Below are positions 9,801 through 18,200 of a stretch of 64,000 nt of DNA, one piece after another (positions within the stretch are counted from its first letter, which is position 1; every line of letters starts with the position of its first letter). Source of the DNA: Chitinivibrio alkaliphilus ACht1 (GTDB taxonomy: Bacteria; Fibrobacterota; Chitinivibrionia; Chitinivibrionales; Chitinivibrionaceae); assembly GCF_000474745.1 (NCBI RefSeq), contig NZ_ASJR01000003.1, positions 1-64,000 on the forward strand, written 5' to 3'. The position numbers were made by a program, and so were the translations under genes. Under the pieces are notes generated by a model. That model was not told the DNA's origin, did no database searches, and saw only the letters and a program-made list of their open reading frames with translations.

Positions 9801-11129
9801 GAACAGAGCTTTCATGTCCTGTCCACCCAGATCTAGTATAAAGGAGGTCTCGGGTTCATAAAAACAGGCTGCCTCCTTATGCGCCATGGTTTCTACGGTA
9901 TGGATGTCTGCCCCAAAGGCTTTTGCAAACAATTCTTCTCCATATCCTGTGGTCCCCACACCCGCAATGTGGCAGGTTTTTCCTGCCTCTCTCATGCGAT
10001 TAAAAAAAGAGATCAATCCCTTTTGTGCTGTACGTAGTGGTTCCCCGCTGTTACTTGCATAAAAGGTGTGAATAAGCTCTCTATCTTCTGTGATCACAAC
10101 AAATTTGGTGGTTGTTGATCCTCCATCAATCCCAAGGTATACTCTCAGGGTGTCTGGAAGTTCTGTCAGATCTTTACATGGGAGCGATGAGGTGTAACGG
10201 TTTTGAAATTCTATTTGTTCTGCTGTTTTTGCGAAAAAGGGCCGCGGGGGGGCCTGTCTTTTCCGCGTGTGTTCTTGTGTATAGTGTTCCAGGGTTGTGA
10301 GCATTTCCTCTTTGTGCAGGGGCGTGGTGGTGTGGTTGAGCTGTGTGGAAAGGCAAAGAGCCGCGCCTTGTGCAATGAGTGTTTGCCCGTTGGGAGGAAG
10401 AGAGATATCTTCATCGGAGAGCTTGAGTCGTCTTTGAAATATCTCTTTAAGGAGCGGAATAAAATGAAAGGGACCACCGGAAAGAAGGAGTGGAGCATTG
10501 ATCTCCATTCCTTGCGCTAAGCCGCCAATGGTTTGCTTTGCCAGTGCGTGGAGGCATGAGTAGGCGATATCCTCCCGGGGAATGCCTTGATTGAGGAGTG
10601 GTTGAATATCGGTTTTTGCAAAAACCCCACATCGGCCGGATATTTCATAGTGCCGTGTTCCCTTTGCGGCATACTCTTGAAATTGTTCCACAGGAATTGC
10701 AAGCAGAGAGGCTATTTGATCAATGAAGGCCCCCGTGCCACCGGCGCATACTCCGTTCATGCGCATATCATGAATATCTCCTGGCTGTTCCGTGGAGAAA
10801 AAGAGCATTTTTGCATCTTGTCCGCCCAGTTCAATTGCAGTTTGTATGGTCGGGTAGAGTTTTTGAATAGCCACGGCTCCGGCTATAACCTCCTGAACGT
10901 GCATGCAGGATAATGCCTGAGCGTATTCGGAACTTTGCGACCCCGTTAAGGCAAGATAACACCAGGGGGTAGTGAAGGTGGTGATGGCCTTTCGTAGCAG
11001 GCTAATTAAGGTTTCGAGGGGAGAGCCATCGTGTCGTTGATATACTTCAAAAAGAGGGGTCATTTCACGAAGGACCACTACCTTGACGGTGGTGGATCCT
11101 ACGTCTGCGCCGATATGTACGGTATCCAT
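6852..11129 (-). CDS. Giant acyl-CoA dehydratase activase-related protein (two ASKHA domains, DUF2229)
   Basis: The 1425-residue protein belongs to the long BadF/BadG/HgdC-type family, ATPases with a [4Fe-4S] cluster that inject electrons into 2-hydroxyacyl-CoA dehydratases or related reductases. There are two ASKHA nucleotide-binding modules: the first begins I-G-A-D-V-G-S-T-T-V-K, the second L-G-I-D-G-G-S-T-T-T-K at about residue 320. Cluster cysteines are visible in N-G-V-C-A-G-G-T-G and S-G-R-C-G-V-F in the first, and in E-A-C-S-A-G-C-G and S-R-C-T-V-F in the second. A Cys-rich segment near residue 630 (C-G-L-C-x(3)-C) precedes a DUF2229 domain and a C-terminal HgdB-like region (G-C-L-P-N-H near the end). 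No classical dehydratase subunits lie beside it. The physiological substrate is unknown. Confidence 0.85.
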   Translation of the reverse strand: MDTVHIGADVGSTTVKVVVLREMTPLFEVYQRHDGSPLETLISLLRKAITTFTTPWCYLALTGSQSSEYAQALSCMHVQEVIAGAVAIQKLYPTIQTAIELGGQDAKMLFFSTEQPGDIHDMRMNGVCAGGTGAFIDQIASLLAIPVEQFQEYAAKGTRHYEISGRCGVFAKTDIQPLLNQGIPREDIAYSCLHALAKQTIGGLAQGMEINAPLLLSGGPFHFIPLLKEIFQRRLKLSDEDISLPPNGQTLIAQGAALCLSTQLNHTTTPLHKEEMLTTLEHYTQEHTRKRQAPPRPFFAKTAEQIEFQNRYTSSLPCKDLTELPDTLRVYLGIDGGSTTTKFVVITEDRELIHTFYASNSGEPLRTAQKGLISFFNRMREAGKTCHIAGVGTTGYGEELFAKAFGADIHTVETMAHKEAACFYEPETSFILDLGGQDMKALFLRDGVITNMVLNEACSAGCGSFIESYSSSVGIPAQEIAHHAFTAADPPQLGSRCTVFMNSSIISEQKRGHSRGEILGGLCRSIIENLFTKVIRLSNTNTLGKKIVVQGGTFKNDAVLKAFIDYVGHDVEVIRPPLPGEMGALGIALLTRKAQRGKPSSHFIGEHAVRKLTWRQSEENRCGLCSNACLRTIITFCDGTTFIKGNRCPRGEEITPTKQEKRRVPNGMNFREKLLLKRRTPPAKPKKHVGIPLVLDFYETLPFWETLFTRLGYAVHVSGRSSYPLFEKGLQDIPSDTACFPAKLVHGHLHRLAEKGVDCIFLPRMLKNLPAYTENKASWNCAVLQGYPELVKTTRLTTGDTKEVPLISPAFKWTNKRLYRTQIIRFFKETFGEPKKAVLQALSAAEDARKNYEKRLREFAHDVEKYAEETGTTSIVMAGRPYHGDQLVNHRVADLFTAMGIAVLIPENLPRQPLEPSTLRIDLTNNYHTRLFHAAHYTITTPRTELVQLVSFGCGHDAIYSDELQRILFAGAQKTPLILKIDESDAHGPLKIRITSFIESLRARKQLTPSQHIALPHPFSPLFTKKDRDRKILIPNLSKSFSYLLSEAIRKQGYTPEIVPMATRRAIDLGKKYVHNDICFPAQINIGEHLHWLETNPHEAHRVAAVFAKNCQDCRAGHYAALGRKAFDEAGFSHTPVATTEFSDTKINPGFRVNTLQFNLFTLHGLALIDALDDMLYKCRPYAASPSEVDNLHDRMLTTCVTTLRTRGFSPALKKLATAVSAFNDLATDRRVRKKRVGIIGEILVNFHPASNYGIVPYLEENNLEVVLPSLIEFWRQDAINWKTMAERGHTRAGKLKALQGSLYEGMFGHVIGRVEKQMRSFKYYEPHSDIRDIAARAAQVMDISYRTGEGWLMPGEILSWMDAGIGSFLILQPFGCLPNHITGKGLIQRLKKRAPHSTILSLDFDPDSSIANIHNRLQMLILNS

Positions 11130-11183
11130 GGCTACCTATGGGAGGAAAGAGTGATTGCACATACCTCAATATAAAACACGGTA

Positions 11184-11211
11184 AAAGCCCTCCGCCATGA
11201 AAAGCGGAGGG
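11184..11211 (-). terminator. Hairpin terminator after the sigma/Spy operon
   Basis: A perfect 8-base stem (CCCTCCGC at 11188-11195, GCGGAGGG at 11204-11211) encloses an 8-base loop. Read on the minus strand it follows the Spy-like gene stop and is trailed by CTTTTA, a short U-rich tail. It separates the stress operon from the activase gene downstream. The tail is weak, so partial read-through is possible. Confidence 0.6.
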
Positions 11212-11259
11212 GATGGGTGGGGAATATCCCGGCTGTCCCCAATGCCGTAGGAATGTTCC

Positions 11260-11721
11260 TTAGTTTCTTCGAGGTTTTTTTCGTGTTTCTCCGCGTTTTT
11301 CTCGTGGAGCTCTTTCTTTTTGTCGCTCTAAGAGGGTGGTAAATTGTTCCGGGGTAAGGATCTCCTTGACAGCGAGAAGGTAGTCTGTCATGGCACGGGT
11401 ACGTCGGGCATGGGCTGCTCCGATTTCTTCGCTAAAGGCATGTATTCGTGCAGTATCGGGGGTGTCTTTTTGTAGTTCCATGCGAATACTGTCACGGTAG
11501 GCATACATGGGAGAGGTTTCTCGGCCTGCCAGGGAAGCATGATTTCTCCGTTCTTCGCGGAGGGAGAGCCATGCCTCTTTTTGTTCCTTTGAGAGGTCTA
11601 ATTCTTCATAGAAGGCTTCTCTTCTTTGAGTTGCTCTACCTTGGGAGCGACGGGGAGGCTGCGCAAAGAGAGAGCCGGTTGCCACCAGCAGTACAATAGA
11701 TGATAGGGAAAGTAGGTTCAT
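11260..11721 (-). CDS. Spy/CpxP-like periplasmic LTxxQ protein
   Basis: The 153-residue product has a signal peptide ending near S-L-F-A-Q. Its mature part is helical and very charged, with two Spy/CpxP-type repeats: L-D-L-S-K-E-Q near residue 45 and I-L-T-P-E-Q near residue 125. Known members are periplasmic chaperones or metal-stress accessory proteins that damp envelope stress signalling. The tail is basic (K-R-G-E-T-R-K-K-P-R-R-N). It overlaps the small membrane gene by 4 bases in an operon headed by an ECF sigma factor, so an envelope-stress role is likely. The ligand or client cannot be told. Confidence 0.7.
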   Translation of the reverse strand: MNLLSLSSIVLLVATGSLFAQPPRRSQGRATQRREAFYEELDLSKEQKEAWLSLREERRNHASLAGRETSPMYAYRDSIRMELQKDTPDTARIHAFSEEIGAAHARRTRAMTDYLLAVKEILTPEQFTTLLERQKERAPREKRGETRKKPRRN

Positions 11722-12005
11722 GGTTCCTCCGTAAAAGGGTCGGTAAAATAGTTATACTCGTTGGAAAAAAACGTATGAATGAGAACAATCTCTTCTTCTA
11801 TGTGCCCCCTGTGTTCGGAGAATGTGCTCGGTCGGTGCAGGGAGAGGAATGTTGCGATTCCCATACTGAAAATAAGGGTTGCCGCTATACCGGTAAGAAA
11901 CGGGCGAAGACGATGCTCCTTTGCATATTCTTCATAGATGGGGGTAAATAGGTCATCCCGTACAGGCGGTATGTACCCAAAGGTCGTATCAGGCATCTCT
12001 TTCAT
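11718..12005 (-). CDS. Small single-pass membrane protein, candidate anti-sigma factor
   Basis: This 95-residue protein has an acidic and basic cytosolic N-terminal part of about 33 residues, one membrane helix (F-L-T-G-I-A-A-T-L-I-F-S at about 35-55), and a C-terminal part of about 40 residues. I recognise no zinc-binding anti-sigma motif. Its position directly after the ECF sigma gene, with a 17-base overlap, is where anti-sigma factors usually sit. The size and topology fit a minimal one. This is inference from context rather than homology. Confidence 0.55.
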   Translation of the reverse strand: MKEMPDTTFGYIPPVRDDLFTPIYEEYAKEHRLRPFLTGIAATLIFSMGIATFLSLHRPSTFSEHRGHIEEEIVLIHTFFSNEYNYFTDPFTEEP

Positions 12006-12519
12006 GGGAGTACTCCTGTTTTAGTTTTTCCTTTACTCGATGGAGCCGGGTTCGCAAGGCACCACTGGTTTTTCCCGTTATGAGCGCAAGCTCCGCAAAA
12101 CTCATTCCCTGGAGCTCGCGCGCAGTGATGAGGTATCGGTCAAAGGGAGAAAGCCCGGTTAACACATCTTCCAAGATCTCTTTGGTATGGGGAGAGTCAG
12201 TTCTATCGCAGGGGTCATGGACGAGGGGTGACTCGCGGAGTTGTTTTTTTTGTTCTTTGCGGAGCCGATCCATGGTGGTGGTATAGGTAATACGATAAAT
12301 CCATGTCGAAAGTTGCGCCTTATGGTTAAACCGGTGAAGTGAGCGGAATATTTTTACAAACACTTCTTGAAATACATCTTCTGCGACTGTTACGTCTCTG
12401 TGTACTGTGCGGTATACTAAGGCCCATACAAAATCTTTATACACCGTAAAGAGGTGGTTACACGCCTGTTTGTCTTTTTGTACTACCGCAGAGATTGTTT
12501 CACGACTTACTTCGTTCAT
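11989..12519 (-). CDS. ECF RNA polymerase sigma factor (RpoE/SigW type)
   Basis: The 176-residue protein has the two-domain ECF layout. Region 2 is at about residues 15-85 (A-E-D-V-F-Q-E-V-F-V-K-I-F, then L-S-T-W-I-Y-R-I-T-Y, the -10 recognition and melting helices). Region 4 is at about 115-170 (L-S-P-F-D-R-Y-L, then a helix-turn-helix with T-S-G-A-L-R-T-R-L-H-R). It would direct polymerase to an envelope-stress regulon. The operon continues with a small membrane protein and a Spy-like chaperone, a typical sigma/anti-sigma/effector order. A promoter of the type such factors read lies just upstream, which suggests autoregulation. Confidence 0.9.
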   Translation of the reverse strand: MNEVSRETISAVVQKDKQACNHLFTVYKDFVWALVYRTVHRDVTVAEDVFQEVFVKIFRSLHRFNHKAQLSTWIYRITYTTTMDRLRKEQKKQLRESPLVHDPCDRTDSPHTKEILEDVLTGLSPFDRYLITARELQGMSFAELALITGKTSGALRTRLHRVKEKLKQEYSHERDA

Positions 12520-12546
12520 AGTATCCTATACAGGTGAATATGCCCC

Positions 12547-12576
12547 TTAGACGTGGAATATATGTATGCTGTTACA
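12547..12576 (-). promoter_or_regulatory. Candidate ECF-type autoregulatory promoter of the sigma operon
   Basis: On the minus strand TGTAAC (12571-12576) is followed, 17 bases after its AAC, by CGTCTAA (12547-12553). AAC at -35 and CGTCTA at -10 are typical of ECF-type promoters. Initiation just downstream would leave a leader of roughly 20 bases before the sigma ATG at 12519, with AGGA in place as ribosome site. Confidence 0.4.
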
Positions 12577-12637
12577 CAAAAATGAGGTTATTTTAATATA
12601 CTTCGGGTTTTTTTGTAACTTCAGAGTCAGAAAAGTG

Positions 12638-12666
12638 TTGACTGGTTAATAAATATGAATTACATT
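12638..12666 (+). promoter_or_regulatory. Sigma-70-type promoter of the TolC-adaptor-RND operon
   Basis: TTGACT (12638-12643) and TACATT (12661-12666) are separated by 17 bases, close to consensus. The TolC-like gene starts 30 bases downstream after TGGAGG. An AT-rich inverted repeat, TAATAA...TTATTA (12647-12652 and 12665-12670), overlaps the spacer and -10 box. It could be the operator for the TetR-type repressor encoded at the end of the operon. Confidence 0.5.
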
Positions 12667-12695
12667 ATTACTACCTTTCTCACAATGGAGGTTGT

Positions 12696-14153
12696 ATGAA
12701 GCGAGTCTGTACAGTAGTTCTTGTATCGGTAATGTTCTCTGTTGCTCTTGGGCAGGAACAAGTAACCCTTACAGATCTCTTATCCCACGCCTTTTCTCAT
12801 TCGGAGGAATTGGCCCTGTTACGTAAGGAGCGGGAGCATGTGGCTCTGCAGGAAAAGGAGCATCGGGCTTCCGGGCTTCCTCAAATAAATGCATCCATGG
12901 CATATATCCACGCACCGAGATCGTATAACCCCTATGACCTATCCATGGATATAGAGGGGAGTCTTGCGGAGGAACTGGGAAATCCTGAAGAGGTTTTTCT
13001 GCAAAATCCCGACTATACTGTAACTCCCGGGGATATCCTTGCCTATGAGAATGCAATGGGAATTGCCCAAACCTTTGATGGAGTGCTTGCAGAGCTTGGG
13101 GGATTCGATTTAAGCCCTCCCAAGAACACCTTGAACTGGGAAGTAAAGCTTGAGCAGGTGATTTTTGCACAGGGGAAAATTAAAACAGCAGTAGAGATTG
13201 CCCGTATTGCATACGAAAATATTGATATGCAAATAGAGGCTGAAAAACTTGCCATCGCAAAGGATGTGCGGGAAAAACATCATACGTATCTTGTTGCACA
13301 GAGTAATTATGAGGTTCGACAAAGTGATGTAAAACTTTCCCGGAGAACCCATGAGATTTCCCGTATTCGCTTTGATACAGGTCACGGTACGGAGCTTGAT
13401 ACATTAAATAGTAAGTATCGCCTGAAGCAGTCTGAATCATCCCTCCGGGAAGCTGCCATGAATAAGCGGTTAGCAAAAAAAGATCTGCTCACCCGCGTCT
13501 CCATGGATTATGCTGATGATGAGGTGGTGATTCTGGGGCAGCTCACGGAGCCGGAATTTTCCCTCGATGTGAAAACCGCCCGAGGACGGATGAAGGAGGG
13601 TAATCGCACCCTCAAAGTATTGGATGTACTTGCTGAGATGCGAGACAAACAGGTAGATATGAGCCGGACGGACTTTTTTCCTTCCGTGGGAGCTTTTGCT
13701 TCGGCAGGACAGACATCGCTCTATGATGGAGTGGATGATATTGATTTTGGATGGAATGTTGAGCTTGGGGTTGGAGTACAGATCCCAATTTTCCATGGGG
13801 GGCAGCGTCGTCATCGCATGGAGCAATCACGAGTGAAGCGCCGGAAAGTGACAAGCCAGTACGATCAGGTGCTTCGCCAGCTTACCTTAGCTCTTGAGGC
13901 GGCCTATGAAACCTATGAACTTGCTCAGGAAGAGTTAGTTGAAGCACGGGATATGATTCGTCTTACCGAGCGAAGTGTCTCTGTGTCGGAAGTTGCCTAT
14001 GAGATGGGGCAGATCAGCCAGTTGGAGCTTGATCAAACAAAACAGCAGTACCGTATGTCCCGTCTTGCAGAAAATGCCGCCCTTGGAAAGCTGAACGCGG
14101 CGGTTGCACAAATAGAAAGCCTAATTGGCGATACAACCCTTATCGAATTATAA
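12696..14153 (+). CDS. TolC-family outer membrane efflux protein
   Basis: This is the outer-membrane channel of a tripartite efflux pump, extending through the periplasm to meet the inner-membrane RND transporter. The 485-residue product has a signal peptide ending near V-A-L-G-Q and two OEP-type helical/strand repeats rich in coiled-coil sequence. Examples are L-R-K-E-R-E-H-V-A-L-Q-E-K near residue 45 and the long helix around E-A-A-Y-E-T-Y-E-L-A-Q-E-E-L near 405. No lipobox is evident. It is the first gene of the operon, 12 bases before the adaptor. Substrates cannot be inferred. Confidence 0.85.
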   Translation: MKRVCTVVLVSVMFSVALGQEQVTLTDLLSHAFSHSEELALLRKEREHVALQEKEHRASGLPQINASMAYIHAPRSYNPYDLSMDIEGSLAEELGNPEEVFLQNPDYTVTPGDILAYENAMGIAQTFDGVLAELGGFDLSPPKNTLNWEVKLEQVIFAQGKIKTAVEIARIAYENIDMQIEAEKLAIAKDVREKHHTYLVAQSNYEVRQSDVKLSRRTHEISRIRFDTGHGTELDTLNSKYRLKQSESSLREAAMNKRLAKKDLLTRVSMDYADDEVVILGQLTEPEFSLDVKTARGRMKEGNRTLKVLDVLAEMRDKQVDMSRTDFFPSVGAFASAGQTSLYDGVDDIDFGWNVELGVGVQIPIFHGGQRRHRMEQSRVKRRKVTSQYDQVLRQLTLALEAAYETYELAQEELVEARDMIRLTERSVSVSEVAYEMGQISQLELDQTKQQYRMSRLAENAALGKLNAAVAQIESLIGDTTLIEL

Positions 14154-14165
14154 GAGAGGTTTATT

Positions 14166-15197
14166 ATGAAAAGATATCTTTGCGTGTATATGGTTATTGT
14201 ATTGAGTATGCTTGGTTGTTCTTCTCAAGAAGGGCAGGAAGAGTTTCGCAGTATTCAAGATATTCAGGATGAACAGGGGATCCCCGTAAGTGTTTCTGAA
14301 GTAGAGCGGACATCCTTGAAGCAGGTTGAAGAGATAGGCGGTACTGTAAAGGGGCATCGTCAAACGTATATTTCCACTGCTGCAGCGGGCATTGTAAACC
14401 GAATCTCCGTCTCCCCCGGTGATTATGTACAAAATGGGCAAGTGGTTGCCTCAATGCGGTTTGAACAGGGGTCTCCCATAGCTGTTGCGCAATCTGCGTA
14501 TGATCATGCAAAACGCTCCTATGAGCGGGTGCAGCGTCTGCAGAAAGAGGGGGCAGCTTCATCCTCAGAGCTTGAAGCGGTACGCGCCCAATATGAAAAT
14601 GCAAAACATTCACTGGGGCAGGCACGGGTAGCACAGTATCTTCGTGCGTCTTTTAATGGTACTGTGGTGGATGTCCTTGAAAAAGAGGGCTCAAAAGTTG
14701 ATACTCGGACCCCCGTAGTGCTCATGGCTGATATGTCACGTGCAAAGATTGAGTTGCAAGCGAGTGAGCGAACCTATGAACGTCTTCAAAAAGGACAACG
14801 CGCCTTTTTGTTTCATGGAGAAGACACTCTCTGGGGGGAAGTAACGGATCTTTCTTTGAGCGCCCATCCCTTAACACATAATTTTACGGTTACAACTCAT
14901 TTTGATAATGAAGAAGACAATCTTCGTTCCGGTATGTATAAACAGGTGCGTCTTGTGGTCCATCAGAAAGATGATGTTATTACCATGCCCTTTGACCTTA
15001 TCCAATACGATTTAATGGGGAACCCCTATGCGTATGTTATTGAAAATGGACGCGCCAAAAAACGAGATTTAACTCTCGGTGTAAGCGATGGGATGTATTA
15101 TGAAGTTGTCTCAGGATTATCAGAGGGAGATCAACTTGTCGTGGCGGGAAACAGTCGCCTGTTTTCTGATGCAGCTGTAAATGTAGTGAACCAGTAA
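14166..15197 (+). CDS. RND efflux periplasmic adaptor (membrane fusion) lipoprotein
   Basis: The 343-residue product begins with a lipoprotein signal (L-S-M-L-G-C, Cys18 lipidated) followed by the adaptor layout. A barrel-sandwich half begins G-G-T-V-K-G-H-R-Q-T-Y-I. A helical hairpin follows (A-Y-D-H-A-K-R-S-Y-E-R-V, then E-L-E-A-V-R-A-Q-Y-E-N-A), then the second lipoyl half with A-S-F-N-G-T-V-V-D-V, and a beta-barrel plus membrane-proximal domain. It bridges the TolC-like channel and the RND transporter encoded on either side, 12 bases from each. Confidence 0.9.
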   Translation: MKRYLCVYMVIVLSMLGCSSQEGQEEFRSIQDIQDEQGIPVSVSEVERTSLKQVEEIGGTVKGHRQTYISTAAAGIVNRISVSPGDYVQNGQVVASMRFEQGSPIAVAQSAYDHAKRSYERVQRLQKEGAASSSELEAVRAQYENAKHSLGQARVAQYLRASFNGTVVDVLEKEGSKVDTRTPVVLMADMSRAKIELQASERTYERLQKGQRAFLFHGEDTLWGEVTDLSLSAHPLTHNFTVTTHFDNEEDNLRSGMYKQVRLVVHQKDDVITMPFDLIQYDLMGNPYAYVIENGRAKKRDLTLGVSDGMYYEVVSGLSEGDQLVVAGNSRLFSDAAVNVVNQ

Positions 15198-15209
15198 GAG
15201 GAGCAAAGA

Positions 15210-18200
15210 ATGGATATCATAAAAGCGAGTATACAACGACCATTGATGATGAGCATGGTCATTCTTGCCCTGTCCATGTTTGGCTACGTGGCATGGAGTG
15301 ATCTTGCCATCGACCGTATGCCGGAAATGGATCTTCCCTACGTTACCGTGCGGGCTGTGTATCCCGGGGCAACCCCCCAGGAAGTGGAAGACAACATTCT
15401 GCGGCCCATGGAAGATCAGCTGAGTACCATTGGCGGTATTCGTCATATTACTTCCTACGGTATGGAAAATGCGGGGTTCATTGTACTTCAATTTGAAGAT
15501 GAGATAAATGAAGATGATGCAGCAAATGAAGTGAAAGATAATCTTGATCTGATTATGAATGATTTTCCCGACGACATGGAATCGCCCATTGTGACAAAAT
15601 TTGACCCCAATGACGTTCCCATTGTTACCCTTGCTGTGACGGGCGATGTCGATATGGAAACCTTGCGTCGCTATGTTGACCAGAATATTGGAGACCGTTT
15701 TGGACGTATCAACGGTGTGGCCAATGTAGAAGTTACGGGGGGGCTTGAACGGGAGATATTGGTAGATCTTGATAAGGAAAAGATGGCCGCTCATAATCTC
15801 TCCATATTTCAAGTGATGCCGCTTTTGGAAATGCAAAACTTTTCTCTGCCTGCTGGGCGGATTATTGGAGAGCGAAAAGAGTATTCTGTACGAACTGATG
15901 GGCGATTTCAGAATCTTCGTGAAATTGAAGATATTCGTATTCCCATACATAAGAGCCTTGGAGATCATGAAGCCTCCTATCATATTCGCCTTCGGGATAT
16001 TGCCACTGTAAGTGATTCCACAGCCTTAGTTCGTGATGGAGTGCGTTTTCAAGGGCAGGATGCGGTGCAGGTAGCTATTAATAAAAGCTCCGACGGAAAT
16101 ACTGTGGAAATAGCCGATGGGATCCTTGCCCTTGTTGAAGAGATTCGTCACGAACTTCCTTCCGGTATGGATATGGTGGTTGTTGAAGATAAGTCTGATT
16201 TTATTCGTGATACCATTGCTGGTACCTACGAAAATATTCTCATGGGTATTGTTCTTACTGGAGCCATCCTCTTTCTCTTTCTTTTCGATTGGCGTTTAAC
16301 CCTCATTGTGGGTATCACCATGCCGGTCTCCTTGATTATGGCGATGATCGGGGTGGGAGCCATGGGATTTACCCTCAATACGGTTGTTATGATGGCTCTT
16401 ACAATCTCCGTGGGTGTTTTGGTTACCAACTCCATTGTGGTGATTGAAAATATTGTACGACATAGAAATACCGGACAGGATGTGCGTCTTGCCTCTGAAG
16501 AGGGAGCTCGGGAGATCTTTACCTCCGTATTGGCATCAACGCTCACAAATCTGGCTGTGTTTATTCCCATTGCTAATACCACGGGGATTGTAGGGAACGT
16601 TTTCCAATCACTTGGTCTCACCATTGTTTTTGCAACCCTTGCCTCCCTATTTCTTTCATTTACCTTGGTGCCCATGCTTTCTTCACGCATGTTGAAGCCG
16701 AAGGATAAGACAAATCATGACGAGCTGCACATGGTGGATAAGGTATTACTCTATGTGGATCGTTTTTATGGAAATTTTCTCAACACGCTTTTGGAGCACT
16801 CATGGAGTAAGATTGGGGTGGTTCTTGGTACAATCCTCTTCTTCTTTTTCACCATGACTCGTATTGCTCCACAGTTGGGTAATGAATTTATGGAGTCGGT
16901 GGATCAAGGATATATTTCCATAAATATAGAGCTTCCTCCAGGTACTCCCTACGCAGTAACCGAGTCTGTTGTCGCAGATATTGAGCAACGTTCTCAGGAT
17001 GTTCCTCATTTGCGTGAGATTTCTTCAAGTATTGGAGGCGGGGGTACAGAAACAGGGGTACAGTATGCAGAAGTGCGTCTTCGGCTTACGCCCGAAACAG
17101 AGCGAGATAAATCTGCCTTTGATATTGTTAATATGATTCGTCCGCAGTATGCCGATTTCCCCGACGCGCAAATCACCATTGCTGTAACAGACGATATGGG
17201 CGGCGGAGGTGGCGGTGATATTGTATTGGAGCTCTATGGTGACAATATGGATGAACTGCTAGCCTACTATGAAGAGGTAACACACCGTATGGAACATGAG
17301 ATTGGGGGGTTGACAGATTTTGGAAGCTCCTGGAAAGGTGAGCAGCCGGAGATCTTTATCCGCCCCAAACGTGATATGCTTGAACATTACGGTCTTCAGA
17401 GAGATTTATCAGCCTCCATGGCCGTTCAAAATACGGCAGCTCTTCTTCGCTTTAACATCACCGGTAATGATGATGCGGTATTTACTGAGGACAACGAAGA
17501 GTATCCCATACGCATACAGCTTCAAGAACGCTATCGAAAGAATATTCATGATATTCAGACCATGGATGTTCTGACGCCGCGGGGCTATGTGCAGTTGCAA
17601 GAATTATTCCATATTGAAACAACTCAGGCGGTATCAAATATTACGCGAAAAAATCGTCAACGAATGATCCAGGTTACGTGCAATATTATTGAAGGTGATC
17701 TTGGGGGAAAAGTTGGGGAGATTGAAAATATGCTTGAGACCATAGAGGGGTTTGAAAACCTTTCCTATGCCTTTGGTGGGTATCAAGAGTTGAATGAAGA
17801 AACCAATGAGCAGCTTCTTTTTGCAGGTACCCTGGCGATTATTCTGACCCTGATGGTTTTGATTGGGATTCTTGAGTCTGTAAAAATGGGGGTTGTCATA
17901 TTTCTCACCATTCCCCTTGGGTTCATTGGAGTTGTCTGGGCGCTCTTTCTTACGGGTAATAATATCTCCATGATCTCAAGTCTCTCCATGATTATGCTCA
18001 TTGGTATTGTGGTGAATAATGCGATACTCCTTATCGATTATGCGCGGATTCAGCGGGTAAAACGAGGAATTACCGCTCGACGTGCCATTGTGGAGGCTGC
18101 GGAAATGAAACTAAAACCGATTTTAATGGCAAACCTTGCTATCATTATTTCCATGGTTCCCATGGCCCTTGCCATGGGTGCTGGAGGAAGTTTTCGTGCT

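Noticed and set aside
15120-15983. 287-codon open frame antisense to the RND transporter start
   Set aside because: It lies wholly opposite a well-conserved gene and shows no family motif; it is a shadow of the codon pattern.
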